A stretch of DNA of 64,000 bases. Source: JAFGHJ01 sp964534175 (GTDB lineage Bacteria > Hydrothermota > UBA3072). Position 1 is the stretch's first letter. Every line of letters begins with the position of its first letter. The position numbers and the translations under genes were made by a program. Shown here one piece after another: positions 44,660 to 54,370 of the stretch. The stretch lies in the NCBI GenBank assembly GCA_964534175.1, contig CAZHNS010000007.1, forward strand, positions 1 to 64,000, given 5' to 3'. Below the pieces are notes generated by a model, which had not been told where the DNA came from, searched no databases, and saw nothing but the letters and a program-made list of their open reading frames with translations.

Positions 44660-44675
44660 ACTCATTTCGTAATAC

Positions 44676-44703
44676 TTGACTAATTAAACAAACCTTTTAT
44701 TAT
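44676..44703 (+). promoter_or_regulatory. Promoter of the DUF502 gene
   Basis: TTGACT (44676-44681), 16-base spacer, TATTAT (44698-44703). The ATG is 14 bases further on, with no ribosome-binding site, so the leader is short. Confidence 0.5.
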
Positions 44704-44717
44704 TCTTATAAACGAAT

Positions 44718-45326
44718 ATGGCTTTCAAAAATAAAATTAAAAGACATTTTATAACAGGACTTGTTGCCATTCTCCCATTAGGATTGACTGCGGGAGTCAT
44801 ATGGTTTCTTATACAAAAAATTGGCGGTTTCTTCGGTAAATATTTTACAGAAATTTCATTGTTTTCGAATATATCTAAACCATTGTCCTCACTCCTGGGT
44901 TTCATTGCCGTAATAATCGGCATCTATATAATAGGATTTCTAACTTCAAGTTTTATAGGAAGATGGTTTTTAAATACACTCGATAAGATAATGACAAAAC
45001 TACCATTTGTAAAAGGTCTTTATAACGCAATTCGCCAACTTGTAAACGCAATAATGATAGACCATTCGGCATTCAGTAAAGTAGTAATTATTAAATATCC
45101 ATGGAAAAATACATATACGCTTGCTTTCCTGACAAGTGAAGACAAATGGGAAATAGAGGGAAAAGATTACTTTAACGTATTCTTACCCACCTCTCCAAAT
45201 CCCACCTCAGGATACTATCTAATCTACCCTGCATCTGAGATCATCGAAACGAATATTTCAATCCAAGATGGTTTTAAAATAATAACATCAGGAGGAGTCA
45301 TACTCCCAAAAACGAGAAAATACTAG
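44718..45326 (+). CDS. DUF502 family membrane protein
   Basis: A 202-residue protein of the DUF502 family. It shows two transmembrane segments (about 11-31 and 50-76) around a short loop, then the conserved LPFVKGLYNAIRQLVN stretch and a soluble beta domain with FLPTSPNPTSGYYLIYP. Function is not established; plant homologues are linked to membrane or cytoskeletal processes. The stop codon shares a base with the GTG start of the next gene. Confidence 0.88.
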   Translation: MAFKNKIKRHFITGLVAILPLGLTAGVIWFLIQKIGGFFGKYFTEISLFSNISKPLSSLLGFIAVIIGIYIIGFLTSSFIGRWFLNTLDKIMTKLPFVKGLYNAIRQLVNAIMIDHSAFSKVVIIKYPWKNTYTLAFLTSEDKWEIEGKDYFNVFLPTSPNPTSGYYLIYPASEIIETNISIQDGFKIITSGGVILPKTRKY

Positions 45327-46105
45327 TGTTTAAGTGGTTTAAAAAATCACCTATTAGAAGTGAAAAAAAACTAAAAGAATTGATCGCAGAGGTCGAAGAC
45401 GAAGGAGTAATCTCCGAGGACGAAGAAGAATTAGTAACCGCTATATTCAGACTGGATAGAACGGTCGCTGAAGATGTAATGGTTCCACGAACCGATATTG
45501 AATGTATTTCTATAGATAAAAATATTGAAACCCTGATAGATTATTACAGAACAAAAAGACATACTAAAATACCGGTATATGATGATTCTCGAGATAACAT
45601 AGTCGGAATCATTTATATGACTGAAGTCCTGAAGTTATGGGGAGAGGATAAAAAAATTCTGGCTGGAGATCTAATGCGATTGCCTTATTTTATACCTTAT
45701 ACAAAAAACGTTCTGGCAACACTAAGAGAGTTTCAAAGAAAACATATTTCTATCGCTATTGTTATGGACGAATTTGGCGGAGTAGCGGGCCTTTTAACCA
45801 CAGAGGATCTACTAGAAGAAATAGTGGGTGAATTACAGGATGAATTAGATAAAGAAAAAACAAACTATAAAAAATTGGATGATGGTTCCGTAATTGTACC
45901 AGGAATATTTGAGCTTGATCAGCTCGAAGAAATTTTACCGGGAGAATATGAGAATTCAGATATAAGAACAGTTGGGGGACTTATTTTTGCTAAACTAAAA
46001 CGCATCCCGAAAGAAAACGAATCAGTGGTTATAGGAAATCTAAAATTTACCATACTTAAGGCAACAAAACAAAGAATAAGCAAAGTTAAGGTACAGATAG
46101 CATGA
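45326..46105 (+). CDS. CorC/HlyC-family CBS-pair protein without DUF21 domain
   Basis: A 259-residue cytoplasmic protein like E. coli CorC (YbeX). Region order: EDEEELVTAIFRLDRTVAEDVMVPRTDI, the CBS pair (about 65-180, including VMDEFGGVAGLLTTEDLLEEIVGE), and a C-terminal CorC_HlyC domain. The membrane DUF21 domain found in longer hemolysin-like proteins is missing. CorC proteins are tied to magnesium/cobalt efflux. The start is GTG overlapping the previous stop. The end overlaps the dnaE ATG (ATGA). Confidence 0.87.
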   Translation: MFKWFKKSPIRSEKKLKELIAEVEDEGVISEDEEELVTAIFRLDRTVAEDVMVPRTDIECISIDKNIETLIDYYRTKRHTKIPVYDDSRDNIVGIIYMTEVLKLWGEDKKILAGDLMRLPYFIPYTKNVLATLREFQRKHISIAIVMDEFGGVAGLLTTEDLLEEIVGELQDELDKEKTNYKKLDDGSVIVPGIFELDQLEEILPGEYENSDIRTVGGLIFAKLKRIPKENESVVIGNLKFTILKATKQRISKVKVQIA

Positions 46106-49100
46106 GTTTCACTCACCTTCACGTTCACAGTCATTATTCAATATTAGACGGCGGAATAAAAATCCCGGATCTGATATCTCAGGTAAAGAATTTAGGCATG
46201 GACTCGATTGCCCTCACCGATCACGGTAACCTATTCGGAGCATTCGAGTTTTACCAGGAAGCCGTAAAAAATCAAATAAAACCAATTATCGGGATGGAAG
46301 GGTATTTTTCGACAGAAGGGAGAAAAAAGAAGTCTAAAAATTACCACATAACCTTGTGGGCAAAAAACTCCAAAGGATATAACAATCTGATGAAATTATC
46401 CTCCCTGGCGTTTATGGAAGGCTTTTACAGAAAGCCAAGACTGGATAGGGAAATTTTATTAAAATACAAAGAAGGAATAATAGTAGGAAGCGCTTGCAGA
46501 AACGGAATTATACCTGCATTTGTTGCCGAGGGTGAATTAGAAAAAGCAGAAGAGTTAATAAGTTTCTTCAAAAAAGAGTTTAAAGAAGACTTTTATATAG
46601 AAATAATGCGAGTCGGTCTTGAGAGGGAAATCGAGGTAAACGAAAAACTGATAGAATTTTCCAAAAATTTTGATGTACCGATAATAGCAACTAACGATGT
46701 CCATTACTTGAAAAAAGAAGACTCTAAAAGTCACGAAATTTTACTTTTACTTCAGACAAAGAAAACAATTAGCGAAGAAAACGGCTTGAAATTACCTACG
46801 GACAATTTTTATCTCCGGCCACCCGAAGAAATGGAAGAATTGTTCAAAGATATACCCGAGGCCATTGAAAACACACAGGATTTTAAGGAAAAATGTATAC
46901 CCGTTCCCTTCGAAACTGACAAAACGCTCTTACCTTCAATAGAAATACCAAAAGGTTTTAAAGGAATAGAAGAATATCTCGAACATCTTGCAAGAGAAGG
47001 GCTTGAAAAAAGACTAAAAAGAGTTACTCCGGGTGAAGAAGACCGCCTTCAATATGAACTTTCAGTAATTAACGAATTGGGGCTGGCAGGTTATTTCCTC
47101 ATAATTAAAGACATCGTTGATTTTGCCAAAGAACAAGGAATACCTGTGGGACCGGGAAGAGGCTCAGCTACGAGCAGTCTTGTTCTCTACAGCCTTGGTA
47201 TAACAAACGTGAATCCTTTAAAACACGGACTTATCTTTGAACGTTTTTTAAACCCGCAAAGAGTTTCAATGGCAGACGTGGATATAGATTTCTCGGATGT
47301 AAGACGCGATGAGGTCGTTCAACATATTAAGAAAAAATACGGAGAGAGAAACGTTGCTCAAATCATAACTTTTAGTATTTTAAAAGCCAGATCCGTAGTA
47401 AGAGACGTAGGCAGGGTACTTGAAATTCCTTACGGCGACTGCGATGAAATCGCCAAAGAGATAGAAAGAGAGCAATCAGTCGAAGAAGCAATAAACAGTT
47501 CAAGTGAATTAAAGGAAAAAATCGGGAGTAGAGCGGATTTAAAAGAGCTTATTGAACTTGCCAAAAAACTCGAAGGTTTAATCAGACAAACTTCCACTCA
47601 CGCGGCTGGAGTTGTAATCGCCCCTGGTGACATTACTGATTTTGTACCTTTATTTGTAAGTACTACAGGCAAAGAAAAAATAATTACTACCCAATTTTCA
47701 ATGGAAACTTTAGAAAGATTGGGACTATTAAAAGTAGATATTCTGGGACTTAAGACTCTTACTGTTATACAGGAAACCCTTAAAAATATTAAACAAAAAC
47801 TGGATATTTACAATTTGGATAAAAACGACAAAAAAACTTATGAGCTTATAAGAAGAGGAGACACAACAGGAGTGTTCCAGCTCGAATCAGAGGGCATGAA
47901 AAAAATGCTCAGAAAAATTCAGCCAAGCGACTTCTCAGACCTGGTTGCGTCAGTCGCGTTGTACAGACCGGGACCTCTTCAAAACATTGATCAGGATGAA
48001 TTCGCTCTGAGAAAAAAAGGTAAAATAGATCCGGAATATCCCCATCCAAAATTAAAGGGTGTGTTAGAGGAAACTTACGGGATAATGCTTTATCAGGAAC
48101 AGGTAATGAAAATAGCGAATATCCTCGCAGGTTTTTCTCTGGGAGAAGCAGATATTTTAAGAAAAGCAATGGGAAAGAAAAAGATGGACGTAATGCAATC
48201 AATGGGAGAAAAGTTTATAGAAGGCTGTGTTAAAAATAAGATTTCTAAAAATCAAGCAGAAGATATATTTGAAAGAATGAGCTCCTTTGCCAAATATGGA
48301 TTTAATAAAGCCCACTCTGTATCTTACGCAGAAATCGCCTATCAGACAGCATATCTAAAAGCCCATTATCCAACCGAGTTTTATGCCGCCTCTCTTACAA
48401 GCAACATAGGCGCAGAAGTGGAAGACATAAGAAAATTCATAAAAGATGCACGAAAACACGGAATAGAAATAAAACCTCCCGATATAAATGTTTCCAGTTA
48501 TGAATTTACTCCTGAAAAAAACTCAATTCGTTACGGTCTGGGAGGAATAAAAAACGTCGGAAAAAACGCCGTACTGGAAATTATAAAAGAAAAAGAAAAG
48601 AAAAAATTCAAGGATTTCTTTGACTTCGTAGAAAGGGCCGGCGGAAGATTGGTTAACAAGAAAGTAATAGAGAGTCTTATTAAAGCAGGTGCTTTCGATT
48701 CCCTAGAAGAAAACAGGCATTCTTTACTCTCTTCTCTCCAGAATGCAATTGACTACGCAAAGACAAAGGAAAAAAGAAAAATGGAAACATTATTTGGAGA
48801 CAAAAAGAAAGAATTAATTCCAACAACGCCATTCGACGAAGATGAAAAACTAAGATACGAGCAGGAAGCATATGGGTTTTTCTTTTCCAGCCATCCTCTA
48901 TCTCAATACGAAAAACTTTCCGAAGCACTTTTTACTCCATCTACGAAATTAAAAGATTTACCTGCTAATAAATTAATCATCACCGGAGGGACTATAACAA
49001 AAGTGGATAAAAAGACATCAAAAAAGAATCGCCGATGGGCTAAATTAAATGTAGAGGACGAAAATGGTTCATTTGAAGTACTGGTGTTTCCTAAATTATT

Positions 49101-49467
49101 CGAAGAATTCGGAAGCAAATTAGAATCGTTCGGCTCCGTAGTAATAAAAGGCAGAATCAAAGCTGATTCAATGAGCAATCAAGTTCAAGTGAGTGCGGAA
49201 AAAATAATGCCTTTAGATAAAATAGAAAATCATCTACGCGGCGCTTATCTCATTCTGGACCTTGCGGGGTTAAGCGAAGAAGACATAACCGGCGTGAAAA
49301 AAGTTTTAGTCGAACATTCCGGAAAAATACCTCTTACAATACTCTGCAGAAATGATTATGAAGAAATACGTCTGAGAGCCAAAGATATAAAAATAAAACC
49401 GGACGAACAAATGATACAAAAAGTAAATAAAATAATCGGAGAAGGGAGCATTCGCTTCACTATATAA
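46102..49467 (+). CDS. dnaE: DNA polymerase III alpha subunit DnaE
   Basis: The replicative DNA polymerase. The 1121 residues begin with a PHP domain (HLHVHSHYSILDG, LTDHGNLFGAFEF). The C-family polymerase core follows, with GPGRGSATSSLVLYSLG, the catalytic aspartates in MADVDIDFSD, VADVDID-adjacent RRDEV, and HAAGVVIAPGDI. Later come the fingers, a helix-hairpin-helix region (GIKNVGKNAV), and a C-terminal OB fold (TGGTITKVDKKTSKKN). Length is typical of DnaE1. The start overlaps the CBS-protein stop. Confidence 0.97.
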   Translation: MSFTHLHVHSHYSILDGGIKIPDLISQVKNLGMDSIALTDHGNLFGAFEFYQEAVKNQIKPIIGMEGYFSTEGRKKKSKNYHITLWAKNSKGYNNLMKLSSLAFMEGFYRKPRLDREILLKYKEGIIVGSACRNGIIPAFVAEGELEKAEELISFFKKEFKEDFYIEIMRVGLEREIEVNEKLIEFSKNFDVPIIATNDVHYLKKEDSKSHEILLLLQTKKTISEENGLKLPTDNFYLRPPEEMEELFKDIPEAIENTQDFKEKCIPVPFETDKTLLPSIEIPKGFKGIEEYLEHLAREGLEKRLKRVTPGEEDRLQYELSVINELGLAGYFLIIKDIVDFAKEQGIPVGPGRGSATSSLVLYSLGITNVNPLKHGLIFERFLNPQRVSMADVDIDFSDVRRDEVVQHIKKKYGERNVAQIITFSILKARSVVRDVGRVLEIPYGDCDEIAKEIEREQSVEEAINSSSELKEKIGSRADLKELIELAKKLEGLIRQTSTHAAGVVIAPGDITDFVPLFVSTTGKEKIITTQFSMETLERLGLLKVDILGLKTLTVIQETLKNIKQKLDIYNLDKNDKKTYELIRRGDTTGVFQLESEGMKKMLRKIQPSDFSDLVASVALYRPGPLQNIDQDEFALRKKGKIDPEYPHPKLKGVLEETYGIMLYQEQVMKIANILAGFSLGEADILRKAMGKKKMDVMQSMGEKFIEGCVKNKISKNQAEDIFERMSSFAKYGFNKAHSVSYAEIAYQTAYLKAHYPTEFYAASLTSNIGAEVEDIRKFIKDARKHGIEIKPPDINVSSYEFTPEKNSIRYGLGGIKNVGKNAVLEIIKEKEKKKFKDFFDFVERAGGRLVNKKVIESLIKAGAFDSLEENRHSLLSSLQNAIDYAKTKEKRKMETLFGDKKKELIPTTPFDEDEKLRYEQEAYGFFFSSHPLSQYEKLSEALFTPSTKLKDLPANKLIITGGTITKVDKKTSKKNRRWAKLNVEDENGSFEVLVFPKLFEEFGSKLESFGSVVIKGRIKADSMSNQVQVSAEKIMPLDKIENHLRGAYLILDLAGLSEEDITGVKKVLVEHSGKIPLTILCRNDYEEIRLRAKDIKIKPDEQMIQKVNKIIGEGSIRFTI

Positions 49468-49477
49468 AGGAGGTTAA

Positions 49478-50107
49478 ATGATTCTTTTTATTTTATCTAT
49501 GATTTCCTCTTACTACGAACCGATAACAGGAATTGATAATCCGTTACCTGTTCTTCTTTATCACGGAGAAGTCATTATACATATAAAAGAAGAACCAATA
49601 GATCACTTAAGAGCCAAGATAGGTGTTGGAATATGGAACGGTATTATTCTTAGCACAAGCTTTGGCGGAACAAATATCGTGGGGGAAGGAAATATCGAGT
49701 GGGAAGACAGACCCGCTCTCGACCTTCGAATTCGATTATTCGGTAACGGTATAATAGAAAGTGTCTTTGGATACAATGATGAACCAATCGAAGATTACGC
49801 TAAAAAATATTTATTTGCAACTATGGGAATACATATGTTCCCGGGATTAATACTTGCCGGTGGAGCTAATTATAACTATGAAGATGATAACGGGGTGGAT
49901 TTCTTTGGGAATGCGGCTCTGAATTTAGGAGAGGCTCATACTTTCCACTTAGAATATATAATGGGGATTAACGACGGATATAAGAACCGATTTAATCTTG
50001 GCTATAAGTTACAATCCGGAAGCCTGGGAATTCAGTTTGACCTGAAGAACATCTTCTCAGACAACATCGGAAGGCAACTCCAGATATATTACAGGGAAAG
50101 TTTCTGA
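49478..50107 (+). CDS. Hypothetical outer-membrane beta-barrel-like protein
   Basis: A 209-residue protein I cannot assign to a named family. It begins with a short hydrophobic segment that may be a signal peptide. The rest is alternating polar/aromatic strand-like sequence (KIGVGIWNGIILSTSFGG, HTFHLEYIMG, RFNLGYKLQSGSLGIQFDL) ending in an aromatic residue, as in small outer-membrane barrels. It resembles YjbH-type barrels in pattern only. An AGGAGG site precedes the ATG. It lies between dnaE and purA with TGATG coupling to purA. Confidence 0.6.
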   Translation: MILFILSMISSYYEPITGIDNPLPVLLYHGEVIIHIKEEPIDHLRAKIGVGIWNGIILSTSFGGTNIVGEGNIEWEDRPALDLRIRLFGNGIIESVFGYNDEPIEDYAKKYLFATMGIHMFPGLILAGGANYNYEDDNGVDFFGNAALNLGEAHTFHLEYIMGINDGYKNRFNLGYKLQSGSLGIQFDLKNIFSDNIGRQLQIYYRESF

Positions 50108-51321
50108 TGGGTAAAGAAAAGAACAAAGTAAACGCCGCTATTATAGGGCTTCAATGGGGTGATGAAGGTAAAGGAAAACTAATAGATAATCTTGCCGGTT
50201 CCTTCGACGCGGTCTGCCGATATCAGGGAGGGGCAAATGCCGGACATACAGTCATATACAACGGTGAAAAATTATCACTGCACCTTATCCCATCGGGTAT
50301 TTTTCACCAGGATAAAATTTCGATAATCGGAAACGGAGTGGTAATTGACATAGTCCAGTTAATAAAAGAATTTGAGGAATTAAAAAAGAGAGGGATAGAA
50401 ATAAACGACAACCTCAAGATAAGTAAGAGAAGTCATTTAATACTTCCTTCCTATTTCGAAGAAGAAAAGGAAATGAAAGAAGTAATTGGTACAACAGGAA
50501 GAGCAATAGGACCGGCCTATGCTAATAAAATACTGAGAAAAGGAATACGAATGGGAGATATTCTCTCTACCGATTATTTATCAAAATTCAATTTGCCACC
50601 TGAATATCTAAAGACTTTAGAATCATTCAGTAAAGATTATGGACATATGATAACAGATACGGTAGAACTTCTTCGAAAACTCCTAAAAGATAATAAGAAA
50701 ATAATATTTGAAGGAGCTCAGGGAGTTCTCTTAGATATCGACTTTGGAACATATCCTTATGTAACCTCATCTAATCCTACACCCGGAGGAATTTTATCCG
50801 GAAGCGGTATTCCTCCTAACTACATTTCTAATATTTTTGGAGTTACAAAAGCATATACCACAAGAGTAGGTAAAGGTCCCTTCCCAAGCAGGATGGAAAG
50901 AGAAACAGAAGAACTTATTCGAAACAGGGGTAAAGAATTCGGAGCAACCACAGGAAGACCAAGAAATTGCGGCTGGTTAGACCTCGTGGCCTTAAAATTT
51001 ACCAGCTGGATATCCGGCGTCACAGAAATAATCGTTACAAAGATCGACGTTTTAGACGGTCTTCAGGAAGTTAAAATAGCTACCGTTTACGAAATTGATG
51101 GAGAGAGAATAGAATATTTCCCTTCGGAAGTCTGGAAATTAGAAAAAGCTAAACCTATTTATACAAGCCTTCCTGGATGGGAAAACACAAAATCCATCAG
51201 AAATTATGCGGATTTACCCACTGAGGCAAAAAACTTTATAAAATTTGTCGAAGATACTACAGAAGTGAAAATAGGTTATATATCGACAGGCGTAGAAAGG
51301 GGTGATTTAATTCGTGTTTAG
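50107..51321 (+). CDS. purA: Adenylosuccinate synthetase PurA
   Basis: PurA makes adenylosuccinate from IMP, aspartate and GTP, the committed step to AMP. The 404-residue protein has the P-loop-like LQWGDEGKGKLID (about 15-27), GGANAGHTV, TTGRAIGPAYANK, and FEGAQGVLLDIDFGTYPYVTSSNP-region residues. A KIDVLDG guanine motif follows. It is somewhat shorter than the 430-residue average. The ATG overlaps the stop of the preceding barrel gene, and the 3' end overlaps secA by 8 bases. Confidence 0.96.
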   Translation: MGKEKNKVNAAIIGLQWGDEGKGKLIDNLAGSFDAVCRYQGGANAGHTVIYNGEKLSLHLIPSGIFHQDKISIIGNGVVIDIVQLIKEFEELKKRGIEINDNLKISKRSHLILPSYFEEEKEMKEVIGTTGRAIGPAYANKILRKGIRMGDILSTDYLSKFNLPPEYLKTLESFSKDYGHMITDTVELLRKLLKDNKKIIFEGAQGVLLDIDFGTYPYVTSSNPTPGGILSGSGIPPNYISNIFGVTKAYTTRVGKGPFPSRMERETEELIRNRGKEFGATTGRPRNCGWLDLVALKFTSWISGVTEIIVTKIDVLDGLQEVKIATVYEIDGERIEYFPSEVWKLEKAKPIYTSLPGWENTKSIRNYADLPTEAKNFIKFVEDTTEVKIGYISTGVERGDLIRV

Positions 51322-54300
51322 ACTCTTAAAAAAGATAATCCCATCCCATAATGAAAGAATTCTAAACAAGCTGTATCCGAGCGTAGGAAAAATAAACAGC
51401 AAATTCGAAGAATATAAAAAAGTCCAGGAAGCTGACCTTCCAAAAATTACAGAAGAATTCAAAACAAGATTAAAAGAAGGCGAAACTGTCGACGATATAA
51501 TGGTAGAAAGTTTTGCACTGGTAAAAAGAACATGCGAACTTTTATTGGGTAAAAAGTGGAATGTAACCGACCTGGAATGGGAATGGGCAATGGTCCCTTA
51601 CGACGTACAAATAGTGGGAGCCATCGTAATGCATCGGGGAAACATCGCGGAAATGAAAACAGGGGAAGGAAAAACTCTCGTAGCCACAATGCCGCTGTAT
51701 TTAAATGCTCTTTCCGGAAAGGGTGCTCATCTGGTTACGGTAAACGATTATCTCGCGAGAAGAGATAAAGAATGGATGGGAAAAATTTACGAGACTCTTG
51801 GGCTTACCGTCGGCGTAATAATATCAGATATGAAACCGGAAGAAAGAATAAAAGAATACAACTGCGATATAACTTATGGCACCAACAACGAATTTGGATT
51901 CGATTATCTTCGTGACAATATGGCAGTTATACCCGAACATAGAGTACAGAGAGCACACAATTTTGCGATAGTAGATGAGGTGGACTCCGTACTTATAGAT
52001 GAAGCACGAACTCCTCTTATAATATCCGGACCTGTTCAACACTCAGTCACAAAACAGTACGGCGAGCTTAAACCCGCCGTACAAAATTTAGTAAATAATC
52101 AGACTTTACTGGTAAATAGAACTATAGCAGAAGCAAAAAAATTACTTGAAGATAACAAAAGAGATGAAGCCGGAGAAAAACTACTAATAGCTAAAAGAGG
52201 GAATCCGAAAAACAAACAACTACTGAAGCTGCAGCAAAGCGGAGAAGTTGAAGGGCTCTTACAGGAAACAGAATCACGTTTTATGAAGGATAAAAGATTA
52301 CACGAAATAGATGAAAAACTTTATTTTGCCATAGACGAAAGAGAGAACTCCACGAATATTTCTGAAATGGGACAGGAAATAATTATAAAGAGAGAATCTA
52401 AAAATTTCTTCCAGCTTCCGGACCTCTCAATCGCCCTCGCAGAAATCGAAAAAGACAACTCTCTTTCAAACAGAGAAAAAATAGTTCAAAAAGAAGCAAT
52501 TGAAAGAGACTACGCGGAAAAATCAGAAAGAATACACGCAGCCAATCAACTGATAAAAGCTTATACACTATTCGAAAAAGATGTTGAATACATAGTAAAA
52601 CAGGGTAGAGTAATTATAGTAGATGAATTCACAGGAAGGCTAATGCCCGGGAGAAGATTTTCGGATGGTCTTCATCAGGCGTTAGAAGCAAAAGAAGATG
52701 TAGAAGTTGAAAGAGAAACACAAACTTTTGCTACCATAACTCTACAAAATTACTTCAAAATGTACGATAAACTTGCCGGAATGACAGGAACAGCTGCAAC
52801 AGAAGCGGAAGAATTTGCGCAGATATATGATTTAGATGTCGTTCAGATACCAACAAATAAACCGGTAAGAAGAATCGACCATGACGATTTGATTTACAGA
52901 ACAAAAAGAGAAAAATACAACGCAATAGTAAAAAGAATTAAAGACTTGCACAATAAAGGTCTGCCTGTTCTTGTGGGTACAGTCTCCGTAGATATATCCG
53001 AATTAATATCAAGAATGTTAAACAGAGAAGGCATACCTCACCAGGTCTTAAACGCTAAATACCACGAAAAAGAATCAAAAATCATATCCCACGCAGGAGA
53101 AAAAGGACAGGTAACAATTGCAACCAACATGGCAGGTAGGGGAACAGATATAAAACCGACAAGGGAAATAATTAAATGTGAGGAATGTTTTATCATTGCA
53201 GAAAAAGGACAGAAAATCAATGAAAACATAGACGTTGAAAAATGCAGAGAGGATGTACCCTGCGGCCTGCACGTTATCGGAACAGCAAGACACGAGGCAA
53301 GAAGAATAGATAACCAGTTAAGAGGTAGATCGGGTCGTCAAGGTGATCCGGGCGCATCCCGTTTTTATATATCGCTTGAAGACGATCTGATGCGAGTATT
53401 CGCTACGGAAAGAATAGCCAGCGCAATGGACAGGATGGGTATCGAAGACGGTGACTCTGTTAAGCATCCTTTAATCTCAAGAGCAATAGAAAATGCTCAG
53501 AGACGAGTTGAACGGATGAACTTCGATATTAGAAAAAGACTTTTAGAATACGACGATGTAATGAATAAACAAAGAGAAGTTATTTACGATATTAGAAACA
53601 GTATTTTAGACGGAGAAAATTTAAAAGACAGAGTAATGGAATGGACCGATGATACGCTCGATGTGATTTTCGATTCCTATTTAATCGGCAGGTATCCCGA
53701 AGAATGGGATATTGAAGCCTTGCGTTCTGATTTAATCGAATTCTTCTTAATAGATTTTGACAAAGAAAAAAGTAAAATAGAAGAAATAAAAAGAAACGAA
53801 TTGGAAGAATCCCTAAGAAAAACTGTAAAGTCAAAATATGAAGAAAAAGAAGAAATTGTCGGACAAGAAAACATGAGACATTTCGAGAGAATGGTAATAT
53901 TAAGGATAATAGATGATGAGTGGAGAAATCATTTATACGAACTGGATGCCCTTAGAGAGGGTATCAACTTAAGAAGCTTCGCTCAAAAGGATCCACTGGT
54001 AGAGTACAAAAGAGAATCTTACGGAATGTTTGAAGAACTTCTTTATAATATCGGAAAAAATGCTGTTCGATTGCTTTATCGTTTCAGGCCGGAAGCCGTA
54101 AAGGCACCTGAAGAAGTAAAGGGAGAAGAAGTAAAGGAACAGTTCAAAGGTATCGAAAAAGAAACTAAACCGACTGAACAGAAAAAAATCATAACTCCAA
54201 AAACGACGATACCGACAATAGGAAAACCTAAGCTGGATCAAAAATTCAGGGAGGAGGTTGCTAAATTGCAAAAAGAAGGAAAAAGAATAAAAGATATTGG

Positions 54301-54370
54301 AAGGAACGACAAGTGTCCATGTGGAAGTGAAAAGAAGTTTAAAAAATGTCATGGGAAGTGGCTAAAATGA
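51314..54370 (+). CDS. secA: Preprotein translocase ATPase SecA (expanded form)
   Basis: SecA drives secretory proteins through SecYEG. At 1018 residues it is longer than E. coli SecA (901). Walker A is MKTGEGKTLVATMP and the DEAD-type motif is VDEVDSVLIDEARTPLI. Between RTPLIISGP and VDEFTGR there are about 195 residues, against about 110 in E. coli, so the preprotein-crosslinking region carries some 85 extra, mostly helical residues. The C-terminus ends in a zinc motif (CPCGSEKKFKKCHG). The start is GTG, overlapping purA by 8 bases. Confidence 0.97.
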   Translation: MFRLLKKIIPSHNERILNKLYPSVGKINSKFEEYKKVQEADLPKITEEFKTRLKEGETVDDIMVESFALVKRTCELLLGKKWNVTDLEWEWAMVPYDVQIVGAIVMHRGNIAEMKTGEGKTLVATMPLYLNALSGKGAHLVTVNDYLARRDKEWMGKIYETLGLTVGVIISDMKPEERIKEYNCDITYGTNNEFGFDYLRDNMAVIPEHRVQRAHNFAIVDEVDSVLIDEARTPLIISGPVQHSVTKQYGELKPAVQNLVNNQTLLVNRTIAEAKKLLEDNKRDEAGEKLLIAKRGNPKNKQLLKLQQSGEVEGLLQETESRFMKDKRLHEIDEKLYFAIDERENSTNISEMGQEIIIKRESKNFFQLPDLSIALAEIEKDNSLSNREKIVQKEAIERDYAEKSERIHAANQLIKAYTLFEKDVEYIVKQGRVIIVDEFTGRLMPGRRFSDGLHQALEAKEDVEVERETQTFATITLQNYFKMYDKLAGMTGTAATEAEEFAQIYDLDVVQIPTNKPVRRIDHDDLIYRTKREKYNAIVKRIKDLHNKGLPVLVGTVSVDISELISRMLNREGIPHQVLNAKYHEKESKIISHAGEKGQVTIATNMAGRGTDIKPTREIIKCEECFIIAEKGQKINENIDVEKCREDVPCGLHVIGTARHEARRIDNQLRGRSGRQGDPGASRFYISLEDDLMRVFATERIASAMDRMGIEDGDSVKHPLISRAIENAQRRVERMNFDIRKRLLEYDDVMNKQREVIYDIRNSILDGENLKDRVMEWTDDTLDVIFDSYLIGRYPEEWDIEALRSDLIEFFLIDFDKEKSKIEEIKRNELEESLRKTVKSKYEEKEEIVGQENMRHFERMVILRIIDDEWRNHLYELDALREGINLRSFAQKDPLVEYKRESYGMFEELLYNIGKNAVRLLYRFRPEAVKAPEEVKGEEVKEQFKGIEKETKPTEQKKIITPKTTIPTIGKPKLDQKFREEVAKLQKEGKRIKDIGRNDKCPCGSEKKFKKCHGKWLK

